Source: Adenanthera pavonina
Taxonomy: Eukaryota > Streptophyta > Magnoliopsida > Fabales > Fabaceae
Length of the DNA stretch: 64,000 nt
Reading direction: 5' to 3'
NCBI GenBank assembly: GCA_026686845.1
Contig: JAIVEN010000021.1
Location: forward strand, 15,208,001-15,272,000
The position numbers and the translations under genes are program-made. The notes under the pieces are model-generated. The model had not been told where the DNA came from. It saw only the letters and a program-made list of their open reading frames with translations, and did no database searches. Of the stretch, positions 11,800 through 25,048 are shown in pieces. Position 1 is the first letter of the stretch. Every line of letters begins with the position of its first letter.

Positions 11800-14700
11800 C
11801 ATGAGAATGCTAGAGCTACTAACTTGCTCCATCAAAGATGCAAAATTTCTAGCATTTTGCCGTGTAGAATTTGGCGGTGTTTTTTCTAAAACTCCAAGCT
11901 TCCGTCCAAAACTGTCCCACAAAGTGATTCGGTTGGGCTCAATACCATGGAATAGACTGAAGATGTTGTGACGATACCAAATGAAGTCAATTGCTCCCCA
12001 ACGGGGCTAATTTCATGGGATTTTGACTGTTCATAATTTTCAGAACTTATTTCAGAAACTTCATGCTTCCGCACTGAACTAGATTGAATAGAGTTCAAAT
12101 AGGTTCAATTCTTTTGAACACAGTAGAAATGTCATGAGAATGCCAGAGCTACTAACTTGCTCCATCAAAGATGCAAAATTGCTAGTATTTTGTCGTGTTA
12201 AACTTGTTGGTTATTTTTTTGAAAGTCTATGGTTTCGTCCAAAACAGTCCCAAAAAGTGCTTCGGTTGGGATCAATACCATGGAATAGACACAACATGTT
12301 GTGACGATACCACATGAAGTTAATTGCTCCCCCAACAGGGCTACTTTCATGGGATTTTGACGGTTCACACTTTTCAGAACTTTTTTCATAAACTTTGTGC
12401 TTCTGCACTGAACCAGATCGAATGGAGTTCAAATGGGTTCAATTCTTTTGAACACAGAAGAAATGTCATGAGGATGCTACAGCTACAAACTTGCTCCATC
12501 AAAGATGAAAAATTGCTAGCATTTTGCCATGTAGAACTTGGCGGTGTTTTTTTCTAAAACTCCAAGCTTCCGTCCAAAATTGTCCCACAAAGTGATTCGG
12601 TTGGGCTCAATACCATGGAATTGACAGAAGATGTTGTGACGATACCAAATGAAGTCAATTGCTCCCCAACGGGGCTAATTTTTATGGGATTTTGACGGTT
12701 CACACTTTTCAGAACTTTTTTCAGAAACTTCGTGCTTCCGCACTGAACTAGATTGAATAGAGTTCAAATAGGTTCAATTCTTTTGAACACAGAAGAAATT
12801 TCATGAGGATGCCGGAGCTACTAACTTGCTCCATCAAAGATGCAAAACTGCTAGTATTTTGTCGTGTTAAACTTGTCGGTTATTTTTTTAAACTCCATGG
12901 TTTCATCCAAAACTGTTCCAAAAAGTGATTCAGTTGGGATCAATACCATGGAATAGACACAACATGTTGTGACGATACCAAATAAAGTCAATTGCTCCCC
13001 CAACGGGGCTAATTTTATGGGATTTTGACGGTTCACACTTTTTAGAAACTTTGTGCTTCTACACTGAACTAGATCAAATGGAGTTCAAATGGGTTCAATT
13101 CTTTTGAACACATAAGAAATGTCATGTGGATGCCGGAGCTACTAACTTGCTCCATCAAAGATGCAAAATTGCTAGTATTTTGCCATGTAGAACTTGGCGG
13201 TGCTTTTTCTAAAACTCCATGCTTCGGTCCAAAACTGTCCCACAAAGTGATTCGATTGGGCTCAATACCATGGAATAGACACAAGATGTTGTGACGATAC
13301 CAAATGAAGTCAATTGCTCCCCAACGGGGCTAATTTCATGGGATTTTGATGGTTCACACTTTTCAGAACTTTTTTCAGAAACTTCATGCTTTCGTACTGA
13401 ACTAGATCGAATGGAGTTCAAAAGGGTTCAATTCTTTTGAACACGGAGGAAATGTCATGAGGATGCTGGAGCTACTAACTTGCTCCATCAAAGATGCAAA
13501 ATTGCTAGTATTTTGTTGTGTAAAACTTGTCGGTTATTTTTTTGAAACTCCATGGTTTCGTCCAAAAGAGTCCCAAAAAGTGCTTCAGTTGGGATCAATA
13601 CCATGGAATAGACACAACATGTTGTGACGATACCACATGAAGTTAATTGCTCCCCCAACGGGGTTGCTTTCATGGGATTTTGACGGTTCACACTTTTCAG
13701 AACTTTTTTAAAAAACTTTGTGCTTCAGCACTGAACTAGATCGAATGGAGTTCAAATGGGTTCAATTCTTTTGAACACAGAAGAAATGTCATGAGGATGC
13801 TGCAGCTACAAACTTGCTCAATCAAAGATGCAAAATTGCTAGTATTTTGCCTTGTAGAACTTGGCAGTGCTTTTTCCAAAACTCCAGCGATTCGTCCAAA
13901 ACTATCCCACAAAGTGATTCGGTTGGGATCAATACCATGGAATAGACACAAGATGTTGTGAAGAGACCAAATGAAGTCAATTGCTCCCCCAAGGAGGCCA
14001 ATTTCGGGGGATTTTGATGCCTCACACTTTTCAGAACGTTTTTAGAAACTCCGCGCTTCTGCACTGAACTAGATCGAATGGAGTTCAAATGGATTCAATT
14101 CTTTTGAATACACAAGAAACGTCGTGATGATGATGGAGGTACTAACTTACTCCATCAAAGATGAAAAATTGATAGGATTATGTCGTGTAAAACTTGTCGT
14201 TTATTTTTTTGAAACTCCATGGTTTCGTCCAAAATAGTCCCAAAAAGTGGTTCGGTTGGGATCAATACAATGGAATAGACACAACATGTTGTGACGATAC
14301 CAAATGAAGTCCATTGCACCCCCAATGAGGGTAATTTCATGGGATTTTGATGGTTCACACTTTTCAGAACTTTTTTCAGAAACTTCATGCTTTCGCACTG
14401 AACTAGATCGAATGGAGTTCAAAAGGGTTCAATTCTTTTGAACACGGAGGAAATGTCATGAGGATGCTGGAGCTACTAACTTGCTTCATCAAAGATGCAA
14501 AATTGCTAGTATTTTGTTGTGTAAAACTTGGCGGTGTTTTTTCTAAAACTCCAAGCTTCCGTCCAAAACTGTCCCACAAAGTGATTTGGTTGGGCTCAAT
14601 ACCATGGCATAGACACAAGATGTTGTGACGATACTAAAAGAAGTCAATTGCTCCCCAACGGGGCTAATTTCCTGGGATTTTGACGGTTCACACTTTTCAG

Positions 14701-17700
14701 AACTTTTGTCAGAAACTTCGTGCTTCCGCACTCAACTAGATCGAATGGAGTTCAAATGGGTTCAATTCTTTTGAACACAGAAGAAATGTCATGAGGATGC
14801 CAGAGCTACTAACTTGCTCCATCAAAGATGCAAAACTGCTAGTATTTTGCCGTGTAGAACTTGGCGGTGCTTTTTCTAAAACTCCAAGCTTCCATCCAAA
14901 ACTGTCCCACAAAGTGATTCGGTTGGGATCAATACCTTGGAATAGACACAACTTGGTGTGACGATACCAAATGAAGTCAATTGCTCCCCCAACGGGGCTA
15001 ATTTCATTGGATTTTGACAATTCACACTTTTCAGAACTTTTTTCAGAAACTTCGTGCTTCTACACCGAACTAGATCGAATGGAGTTCAAATGGGTTTAAT
15101 TCTTTTGAATACACAAGAAATGTCATGAGGATGACGGAGGTACTAACTTACTCCATCAAAGATGCAAAATTGCTAGCATTTTGCCATGTAGAACTTGGCG
15201 GTGCATTTTCTAAAACTCCAAGCTTTCGTCAGGCCCCACAAAGTGATTCGGTTGGGCTCAATACCATGGAATAGACACAAGATGTTGTGACGATACCAAA
15301 TGAAGTCAATTGCTCCCCAATGGGGCTAATTTCATGGGATTTTGACAGTTCACACTTTTCAGAACTTTTTTCAGAAACTTAGTGCTTACGTACTGAACTA
15401 GATCGAATGGAGTTCAAATGGGTTCAATTCTTTTGTACACAGAAGAAATGTCATGAGGATGCCGGAGCTACTAACTTACTCCATCAAAGATGGAAAATTG
15501 CTAGTGTTTTCTCGTGTAAAACTTGTCGGTTATTTTTTTGAAACTCCATGGTTTCGTCCAAAACAGTCCCAAAAAGTGCTTCAGTTGGGATCAATACCAT
15601 GGATTAGACACAACATGTTGTGACGATACCAAATGAAGTCAATTGCTCCTCAACGGGGCTAATTTCATGGGATTTTGACGGTTCACACTTTTCAGAACTT
15701 TTTTCAGAAACTTCGTGCTTCCGCACTGAACTAGATCGAATGGAGTTCAAATGGGTTCAATTCTTTTTTACACAGAAGAAATGTGATGAGGATGCCGGAG
15801 CTACTAACTTACTCCTTCAACGATGGAAAATTGCTAGTGTTTTGTCGTGTAAAACTTGTCGGTTATTTTTTTAAAACTCTATGGTTTTGTCCAAAACAGT
15901 CCCAAAAAGTGCTTCGGTTGGGATCAATACCATGGAATAGACACAACATGTTGTGACGATACCAAATGAAGTCAATTGCTCCCCAACCGGGCAAACTTCA
16001 TGGGACTTTGACGGTTCACACTTTTTAGAACTTTTTTCAGAAACTTCGTGCTTCCGCACAGAATTATATCGAATGGAGTTCAAATGGGTTCAATTCTTTT
16101 GAACACAGAAGAATTGTCACAAGGATGGCAAAGCTACTAACTTGCTCCAACAAAGATGCAAAATTGCTAGTATTTTGCCATGTAGAACTTGGCGGTGCTT
16201 TTTCAAAAATTCCGAGGTTCCAACCAAAACTGTCCCACAAAGTGATTCGGTTGGCCTCAATACCATGGAATAGACACAAGATGTTGTGAAGAGACTAAAT
16301 GAAGTGAATTGCTCCCCCAAGGTGGCCAATTTCATAGGATTTTGACGGCTCACACTTTTCAGAAGGTTTTCAGAAAGTTCGTGCTTCTGCACTAAAGTAG
16401 ATCGAATGGATTTCAAATGGATTCAATTTTTTTGAATACACAAGAGATGTAGTGAGGATGCCGGAGGTATTAACTTGCTCCCTCAAAGATGAAAAATTGA
16501 TAAGATTTTGTAGTGTAAAACTTGTCAGTTATTTCCCTGAAACTCCAAGGTTTCATCCAAAACAGTCCCAACAAGTGCTTTGGTTGGGACCAATACCATG
16601 GAATAGACACAACATGTTGTGACGATACCAAATGAAGTAAATTACACCACCAACGGGGCCAATTTAATGGGATTTTGATGGTTCACACTTTTTCATAACT
16701 TTTTTCAGAAACTTCGTGCTTCTACACTGAAGTAGATCGAATGGAGTGGTTTCAACTATTTTGAACACAGAAGAAATGTCATGAGAATGCTAGAGCTACT
16801 AACTTGCTCCATCAAAGATGCAAAATTAATAGTATTTTACTGTGCAGAACTTGGCGGTGCTTTTTCTGAAACTCAGAGCTTCCGTCCAAAACTGTCCCAC
16901 AAAGTGATTCGGTTGGGATCAATACCATGGAATAGACAAAATATGTTGTGACGATACCAAATGAAGTCAATTGCTCCCCCAACGGGGCCAATTTCATGGG
17001 ATTTTGACGGTTCACACTTTTCAGAACTTCTTTCGCAAAGTTCGTGCTTGTCCACTGAACTAGATCGAATGGAGTTCAAATAGGTTCAATTCTTTTGAAC
17101 ACAGAAGAAATGTCATGAGAATGCCAGAGCTACAAACTTGCTCCATCAAAGATGTAAAGTTGCTAGTATTTTGCCGTGTAGAACTTGGTAGGGCTTTTTC
17201 TAAAACTCCAAGCTTCCGTCCAAAAGTGTCCCACAAAGTGATTCGGTTGGGCTCAATACCATGGAATAGACACAAGATGTTGTGACGATACCAAATGAAG
17301 TCAATTGCTCCCCCAACGGGGTTAATTTCATGGGATTTTGATGGTTCACACTTTTTAGAACTTTTTTAAAAAACTTCGTGCTTCCGCACAGAATTAGATT
17401 GAATGGAGTTCAAATGGGTTCAATTCTTTTGAACACAGAAGAAATGTCATGAGGATGCCGGAGCTACTAACTTGCTCCATCAAAGATGCAAAATTGCTAG
17501 TATTTTGTCGTGTTAAACTTGTCGTTTATTTTTTTTAAAGTCCATGGTTTCATCCAAAACAGTCCCAAAAAGTGCTTCGGTTGGGATCAATACCATGGAA
17601 TAGACACAACATGTTGTGACAATACGAAATGAAGTCAATTGCTCCCCCAACGGGGCTAATTTCCTGGGATTTTGACTGTTCACACTTTTCAGAACTTTTT

Positions 17701-18950
17701 TTAGAAACTTCGTGCTTCCGCACTGAACTAGATCGAATGGAGTTCAAATGGGTTCAATTCTTTTGAACACAGAAGAAATGTCATGAGAATGCCAGAGCTA
17801 CTAACTTGCTCCATCAAAGATGCAAAATTTCTAGCATTTTGCCGTGTAGAACTTGGCGGTGTTTTTTCTAAAACTCCAAGCTTCCGTCCAAAACTGTCCC
17901 ACAAAGTGATTCGGTTGGGCTGAATACCATGGAATAGACACAAGATGTTGTGACGATACCAAATGAAGTCAATTGCTCCCCCAACGGGGCTAATTTCATG
18001 GGATTTTGATGGTTCACACTTTTTAGAACTTTTTTCAAAAACTTCGTGCTTCCGCACAGAATTAGATTGAATAGAGTTCAAATGGGTTCAATTCTTTTGA
18101 ACACAGAAGAAATGTCATGAGGATGCCGGAGCTACTAACTTGCTCCATCAAAGATGCAAAATTGCTAGTATTTTGTCGTGTTAAACTTGTCGGTTATTTT
18201 TTTTAAAGTCCATGGTTTCGTCCAAAACAGTCCCAAAAAGTGCTTCGGTTGGGATCAATACCGTGGAATAGACACAACATGTTGTGATAATACCAAATGA
18301 AGTCAATTGCTCCCCCAACGGGGCTAATTTCCTGGGATTTTGACTGTTCACACTTTTCAGAACTTTTTGCAGAAACTTTGTGCTTCCGCACTGAACTAGA
18401 TTGAATAGAGTTCAAATGGGTTCAATTCTTTTGAACACAGAGGAAATGTCGTCAGGATGCCGGAGCTACTAAGTTGCACCTTGAATGATGCAAAATTGAT
18501 AGGATTTTGTCGTGTAAAACTTGTCGGTGCTTTTTCTTAAACTCCAAGGTTCTGTCCAAAACAGTCCCAAAAAGGGCTTCAGTTGGGATCAATGCCATGG
18601 AATTGACACAACATGTTGTGATGATACCAAATGAAGTCAATTACTCCCCCAACGGGGCTAATTTCATGGTATTTTAACGGTTCACACTTTTCAGAACTTT
18701 TTTCAGAAACTTCGTGCTTCCGCACTGAACTAGATTGAATAGAGTTCAAATGGGTTCAATTCTTTTGAACACAGACGAAATGTCGTGAGGATGCCGGAGC
18801 AACTAAGTTGCTCCTTGAATGATGCAAAATTGCTAGTATTTTGCCGTGTAGAACTTGGCGGGGCTTTTTCTAAAACTCCAAGTTTCCATCCAAAACTGTC
18901 CCACAAAGTGATTCGGTTGGGCTCAATACCATGGAATAGACACAAGATGT
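11800..18950. repeat. zone of alternating monomer types (relic ~665-bp dimers)
   Basis: Two subtypes recur. Type alpha has GTCGGTTATTTTTTTGAAAC, CCATGGTTTCGTCC and CCCAAAAAGTG. Type beta has GTAGAACTTGGCGG, CTAAAACTCCAAGC, CCCACAAAGTGATTCGG and ACACAAGATGTTG. They follow each other roughly alpha-beta-alpha-beta from about 11.8 to 14.9 kb and again from about 17.1 to 18.9 kb, with interruptions near 15-16.9 kb. The alpha monomers at about 17382-17705 and 18045-18368 are almost identical at a spacing of 663 bp, so dimer units were still being copied fairly recently. Confidence 0.75.
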
Positions 18951-21494
18951 TGTAACGATACCAAATGAAGTCAATTGCTCCCTAATGGGGCTAATTTCAT
19001 GGGATTTTGACGGTTCACACTTTTCAGAACTTTTTTCAGAAACTTCGTGCTTCCGCACTGAACTAGATCGAATGGAGTTCAAATGGATTCAATTCTTTAG
19101 AATACACATGAAATGTTATGAGGTTGCCGGAGCTACTAACTTGCTCCCTGAAAGGTGCAAAATTGATAGGATTTTGTCATGAAAAACTTGTCGGTGCTTT
19201 TTCTGAAAGTCCAAGGTTCCGTCCAAAATAGTCCAAAAAAGTGCTTTGGTTAGGATGAATACTATGGAATAGACACAAAATGTTGTGATGAGATCAAATG
19301 AAGTCAATTGATCCCCCAACGGGGACAATTTCATGGGATTTTGACAGTTCACACTTTTCAAAATTTGTTCAGACCGTTCATGGTTCTGCGCTGAACTATA
19401 TCGAATGTAGTTTGAATGGGTCCAATTCTTTTGAATCCACAAGAAATGTCCTAAGGATGTTGGAGGTATTAACTTGCTCCCTGAAAGATGAAAAATTCAT
19501 AGGATTTTGTTGTGTAAAACTTGTCGGTTCTTTTTTCTGAAACTCCAAGGTTCCATCCAAAACTGTCCCAAAATGTACTTCAGTTGGGATCAATACCATG
19601 GAATAGATACAATATGTTTTGATGGGACCAAATGAAGTCAATTGCTCCCCTATGGAGATTAATTCTATGGGATTTTGAGGGTTCACACATTTCAGAACGT
19701 TTACAGAAACCTCATGCTTCTGCACTAAACTAGATTGAATCGACTTCGAATGGGTTCAATTCATTTTAATACATAAGAAATGTCGTGAGGATGTCAAAGC
19801 TACTAACTTGCCCCGCCAACGATGCAAAATTGATAGGATTTTGTCGTGTAATACTTGTCCGTGCTTTTTCTGAAACTCCGAGGTTCCATCCAAAACTGTC
19901 CAAAATGTACTAAATTTGGGATCAATACCATTGAATAGACACAACATGTTATGAGGAGACCAAATGAAGTCAATTGCTACCCCAAGGAGGCCAATTTCAT
20001 GGGATTTTGATGGTTCACACTTTTCAGAACATTTTCAGAAACTCGTGCTTCAGTATTGAACTAGATCGAATGGAGTTCAAATGGATTCAATTCTTTTGAA
20101 TACATAAGAGATGTCGTGAGGATGCCGGAGGTATTAACTTACACCATCAAAGATGAAAAATTGATAGGATTTTGTCATGTAGAACTTGTCGGTGCTTTTT
20201 CTGAAACTCCAAGGTTCCGTCCAAAATAGTCCCAAAAAGTGCTTCAGTTAGGATCAATACCATGGAATAGACACAACATGTTGTGATGAAAATAAATTAA
20301 GTCAATTGATCCCCCAACAGGGCCAATTTCATGGGATTTTGACGGTTCACACTTTTTAGAACTTATTTCTGCAACTTCGTGCTTTTGCACTGAACTAGAT
20401 CGGATTGAGTTCGAATGGGTTCAATTCTTTTGAATACACAAGAAATGTCATGAGGATGTCAGAGCTACTAACTTGCTCCCTGAAAGGTGCAAAATTGATA
20501 GGATTTTGTCAAGTAAAAGTTGTCGGTGCTTTTTCTATAACTCCAAGGTTCCCTCCAAAACAATCCCATAAAGTGCTTCAGTTGGGATCATTACCATGGA
20601 ATAGACACAACATGTTGTGAAGAGACCAAATGAAGTCAATTGTTCCCCCAATGTGGCCAAATTCATGGGATTTTGATGGTTCACACATTTCAGAATGTTT
20701 TCAGAAACTTCGTGCTTCTGCATTGAACTAGATCGAATGGAGTTCTAATCGGTCAATTCTGTTGAATACACCAGAAATATCGTGACGATACTGAAGGCAT
20801 TAACTTGCTCCCTGAAAGGTGCAAAATTGATAGGATTTTGTCGTGTAAAACATGTTGGTGCTTTTTCTGAACTCCAAGGTTCCATCCAAAATAGTCCCAA
20901 AAAGTGCTTCGATTGGGATCAATACCATGGAATAGACACAACATGTTGTGAAGAGACCAAATTAAGTCAATTGCTCCCCGAATGAGGGCAATTTCATGGG
21001 ATTTTGACGGTTCACACATTTCAGAACTTTTTCAGAAACTTCGTGCTTCTGCGTTGAACTATATTGAATGGAGTTCAAATGGGATCAATTTCTTTGAACA
21101 CACAAGAAATGTCGTGTGGATGCCGGAGCTACTAATTTTCTCCCTCAAAGATGAAAAATTGATAGGATTTTGTCGTGTAAAACATGTTGGTGCTTTTTCT
21201 GAAACTCCAAGGTTCCATCCAAAACTGTCCCAAAAAGTGCTTCAGTTGGGATCAATACCATTGAATAGACACAACATGTTTTGAAGAGACCAAATGAAGT
21301 CAATTGCTCCCTCAACGGGGCCAATTTCATGGGATTTCGACAGTTTACACTTTTCAGAATGTTTTGACAAAACTTCATGCTTCTGCACTGAACTAGATTA
21401 AATGGAGTTCGAATTCATTCAATTCTTTTAAATACACAAGAAATGTCGTGAAGATGCCAGAGGTACTAACTTGCTCCCCCAGATATGCAAAATT

Positions 21495-21876
21495 GATAGG
21501 ATTTTGTCGTGTAAAACTTGTTGGTGCATTTTTTGAAACTCCAGGGTTCGATCCAAAACTATCCCAACAAGTGCTTCAGTTGGGATTAATACCATGGAAA
21601 AGACACAACATGTTGTGACGAGATCGAAAGAACTCAATTGCTCCCCCAACGGGGCCAATTTGATGGGATTTTCACAGTTCGCACTTTTCGGAATGTTTTC
21701 AGAAAGTTCGCGCCTCTGCACTAAACTATGTCGAATGGAGTTCGAATGTGTTCAATTCTTTTCAATACAAAAGAAATATCTTAAGGATGCCAGAGGTACT
21801 AATTTGCTCCCTCAAAGATGAAAAATTGATAGGATTTTACCGTGTAAAAGTTGTCGGTGCTTTTTTTGAAACTCCA
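21495..21876. repeat. satellite segment duplicated on both sides of gypsy element 1, left copy
   Basis: This ~380-bp piece reappears directly after the element at 24663-25048. It has shared private variants, such as GGTGCATTTTTTGAAACTCC, GGAAAAGACACAACATG, GAACTCAATTGC and GATGGGATTTTCACAGTTCG. The two copies are clearly closer to each other than to other monomers, though not identical. The retroelement thus sits between two copies of the same satellite stretch. Confidence 0.85.
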
Positions 21877-22737
21877 TGATACGTGAACCCTTTTGGAACC
21901 AGTCCAAAGAACCACTTTGATACGTAAGACACTCGGATCTTTGTGAAACAAGGAACACAAAAACTAATAGCAAAGAAAATGAACAAAATGGACAAAAACA
22001 GTAGCAAAAGAAAATAATAATAGAGAAGATAAGAAGAATAGATGTTGGTCTTAAGAATTAGAACCTAAGAGAACCGGTCTCTTGAACCCTAGTTCCGGTG
22101 ACGCCACAAGGATTGACCAATTCCTTGATAAGTCATAGTATTCTCTCTAGCACTCAAAGAATCGCAAGAGGAAACTCACAAAAGTCTTAAACTTTAATCA
22201 TTCAAATCTTCCTAAAAAACGTACATGCAAGTTAGCCTTAAGTAGGCAAGGTAAAATCTAACCTAATAAGCCTAGAAACCCTAATTAATTTGAGCTTAAG
22301 TAATCCTAATAGGATTAGGAGACTTTAGGCCCAAACAACACTCCTATTGGACCTAGGAAACTAATAAAATAAAGCCCTAAAATAAAATAACGAAAATTCA
22401 TAAAAAATAATAAAATAATACCTAAGCCCTTATAAACATGCCAACACATTAATGAAATCATATGTTTGGCACATGACATGTTTATTTACAAGGTGGGCTA
22501 TCAAAAAGACTATTATTTAACCAATTGGGCTTTATTAATTAACAAAGTTCAGCCCATAATTAATAAAAACGAAATTAACACTAATTAGGCCTAATAATAC
22601 TTAAGTCACATGCTATTTTAGTGAAGCACATGATCTTTTAAGTAATCTCTTTCAATGGGCTGCTCTTGGGCTTGAATCTTTCCAAGTGATAAGGCCTCCT
22701 ACCATGTTCCTGAATTTGTCCAAGCCATCCTCCATCA
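21877..22737 (-). repeat. gypsy element 1, 3' LTR (861 bp)
   Basis: Read on the minus strand it starts TGATGGAGGATGG directly after a purine-rich tract and ends ...CACGTATCA against satellite at 21877. It therefore has TGAT/ATCA termini within the usual TG...CA form. Its R-U5 part is recognisably related to that of the minus-strand LTR of element 2, sharing TTGTGAGTTT, ACTTATCAA and CTTGTGGCGTC. The U3 parts are less alike. The boundary with satellite at 21876/21877 is sharp, at GAAACTCCA. Confidence 0.88.
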
Positions 22738-22752
22738 TTCCCTCCCTCTTTG
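22738..22752 (-). other. polypurine tract of gypsy element 1
   Basis: On the minus strand the sequence AAAGAGGGAGGGAA lies immediately before the LTR start TGATGG. This is the expected position for the plus-strand primer of LTR reverse transcription, and it fixes both the element's orientation and the LTR edge. The same arrangement is at 33294-33307. Confidence 0.85.
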
Positions 22753-24662
22753 AAAAGATTCGTCCTCGAATCTCCATAATCTACATGGAAGGAAAAGGAA
22801 CGATTAAACGCATCAAATAAATTATATGGAGTATACTTACCTTTCAAGTTTGATTGATGCATCTGTGCTTTATTCTTTGCATAAATGTGAAGGACAATAT
22901 TCTTCCTTGGCTTTGTGAATCAGAACATTTTTCCAATATCAGAAACCTTTACACCTTTAACTTGAATTTCATAAGACCTATCTTCAAGCATTGGTGGATA
23001 AGAAATTGAACTTATCTTTATAGCATATACACCAATGACCTGCAGCAAATAGCTTAACAGAAACTTGACACAAGAATACTTAAATGGGACCATGATTTTA
23101 AGGGACACATAGGGAAATAAATAGGGACAAAATGGCACACAAGAAAACTCAATTAAAACCAAAGTATTAGAAAAACTAAGGAAGATAAAATCTGGACAAA
23201 TTTGAACATAATACAATAATTGCAAAACCTGAAAAGATTTTGATAACATTAATGATGCACAATGATAGAACAAAGATGGAGATGTAATGACTAAAGGGAC
23301 ACACACTAACATAGAACTAGAAGAAGAGAATGAGTTGAATAGAAAATGGAACACAAAAGACTCATGAAAGTGAAATGGTATAAACTAACAAACAACCAAA
23401 AAGACACATAACTTATAAGACACACGATAAACATAAAACACAAAACGAATAAGGACTACTTCACAAATACATAAGAAATACTAAATACTATGATGATGAG
23501 ATGGAATGACATAGAAGGATAAACTAGAGAAAGAATGCACTAAAGTAACTAATGAACTCATTATTGACTCATGCAATTTGGAATCAGAAGAAATTGCGGA
23601 CTCATGCAATAATGATGGATGACATAATTTAAAGAAGTTAGAAACATAATGAGAAGGAAGAAGCAAACACAATGAAGACACATAAGAAAGATGAGATGAA
23701 GAAGGAAGGAGTTTTGTACAAACTACTTTAGGCTCACTTTCACTCTCATTCATCCTCAAACTCTCTTTTTCTTTTCTCTTTTTCCTCTTTTTCTTCCTCT
23801 TTTTCACTCTTTTCTCACTTCCCTTCTCTCTTACTCTTTCTGCATTCTTTTTATTTTTCTGGACACTTTCTTTCCTACATCTCTCTTTTCTTCTCTCATT
23901 TTTCCACTCTAGCTCATTTTGCAAGTTCTCATGATTTTCACACAAATGAATACATGACAATAGTTTATGGACTTTTTCTAAAACATGATAACAGTTTCTA
24001 TCATACCCATTCAAGCTAACATCATAGTCTAAATTTCCAATCACCATGTCAATATGCTCATTCACATCAATGCAATCATAAGATCTAATTTCCAAAGGAA
24101 TCACACTATTAGCACTACTTGAAACTAATATGCTACCATCCAAAGAATTTTCCATCAAATCTTTAATAGCATATGAATATTTATTTTCAACTAAAGGATG
24201 CAAACAATGATAATTTTGCTCATAAGCACAAGCAATATTGTGCAATTCCTTTTCCAATTGTGCTACAACATTATTTTCAATTTGCACACTAGAAGCACAA
24301 CTAGAATCATCTAAGCCTTTTAACACAACACTATCAACATCTGGATCAATTCTCTCTTCAAGATTTAGCAAGATACCATGTTTAATACGATTATCACAAT
24401 TAATAATATTAAACTCATCGAGATTCTCAAGTTCAGCACATCTCAATTCAGATTTCAATTCAATTGTTCCAACACAAGGGATATCATCAATGTAAGCAAC
24501 ATTATTCATCTTACTAGAATTATCACATCTTAAATCACAAGGGATAATGTCAAAGTTTTGAGGATCAGGCATACCTGTAGTGGATTCTCTTGTTACATCA
24601 TCAGTTGTTGAAGTGGTAGCAATGTCATCATCCACTTGATCATCTTCCTCCATGTGGAAATC
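22738..24662 (-). pseudogene. decayed gag-spacer/pol-tail frame of gypsy element 1
   Basis: The interior is coding-like in pieces. The 5' piece (about 24650-23481) begins FHMEEDDQVDDD and is strongly acidic. It then shares many short matches with the intact frame of element 2 (MENSLDGS against IENSLDRS; EHIDMVIG against EHVDMVIG). A very basic KRKKKRKKRKEKE-type stretch follows near 23770-23880. A middle piece (about 23354-22920) matches the hydrophobic, Ser/Phe-rich spacer. The last piece (22862-22738) keeps the HVDYGDSRTN...EGGND tail. The gag core itself lies beyond the truncation and is absent. Frame changes separate the pieces, so no single protein can be made. The 470-codon open frame that starts in satellite at 24893 is a junction artefact. 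Confidence 0.75.
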
Positions 24663-25048
24663 ACTTGATAGGATTTTATTGTGTAAAACTTGTTGGTGCA
24701 TTTTTTGAAACTCCAAGGTTCGATCAAAAACTATCCGAACAAGTGCTTCGGTTGGGATTAATACCATGGAAAAGACACAACATGTTGTGACGAGGCCAAA
24801 AGAACTCAATTGCTCCCCCAACGGGGCCAATTTGATGGGATTTTCACAGTTCGCACTTTTCAGAATGTTTTCAGAAAGTTCATGCTTCTGCACTGAACTA
24901 TATCAAATGGAGTTCGAATGGGTTCAATTCTTTTGAATACAAAAGAAATGTCGTGAGGATGCCAGAGGTACTAATTTGCTCCCTCAAAGATGAAAAATTG
25001 ATAGGATTTTGCCATGTAAAAGTTGTCGGTGCTTTTTCTAAAACTCCA
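24663..25048. repeat. satellite segment duplicated around gypsy element 1, right copy
   Basis: Partner of 21495-21876. It resumes at GATAGGATTTTATTG rather than where the left flank stopped, so the element is not in a simple target-site duplication of a few bases. About 380 bp of monomer sequence is present on both sides. Confidence 0.85.

Larger units (their letters stand above)
8941..21876. repeat. diverged satellite zone
   Basis: The same ~333-bp family continues in the same orientation, but monomers differ from each other at many sites and carry indels. Conserved anchors repeat throughout: AACTTGCTCC, GGATTTTG, GGTTGGGATCAATACCATGG, AATAGACACAACATG and TCAATTGCTCC. Several monomers are shortened, including one at about 9091 missing roughly 77 bp and one at about 10671 carrying an LTR scar. 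Short frames of 60-105 codons recur on both strands but vary between monomers and cannot be read across monomers. I found no gene here. Confidence 0.93.
21877..24662 (-). mobile_element. Ty3/gypsy-type LTR element 1, polymerase-less and 5'-truncated
   Basis: An insert in satellite, read on the minus strand. It has a 3' LTR at the left, a polypurine tract, then a decayed interior with a gag-spacer-type frame. No 5' LTR or primer-binding site is present. At the right, the interior runs straight into satellite at about 24662, in the middle of what would be coding sequence. No protease, RT, RNase H or integrase motif is seen. The LTR, the interior layout and the C-terminal protein tail are all related to element 2 at 31413-35092, so both belong to one non-autonomous family, LARD-like in style. 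Confidence 0.85.
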
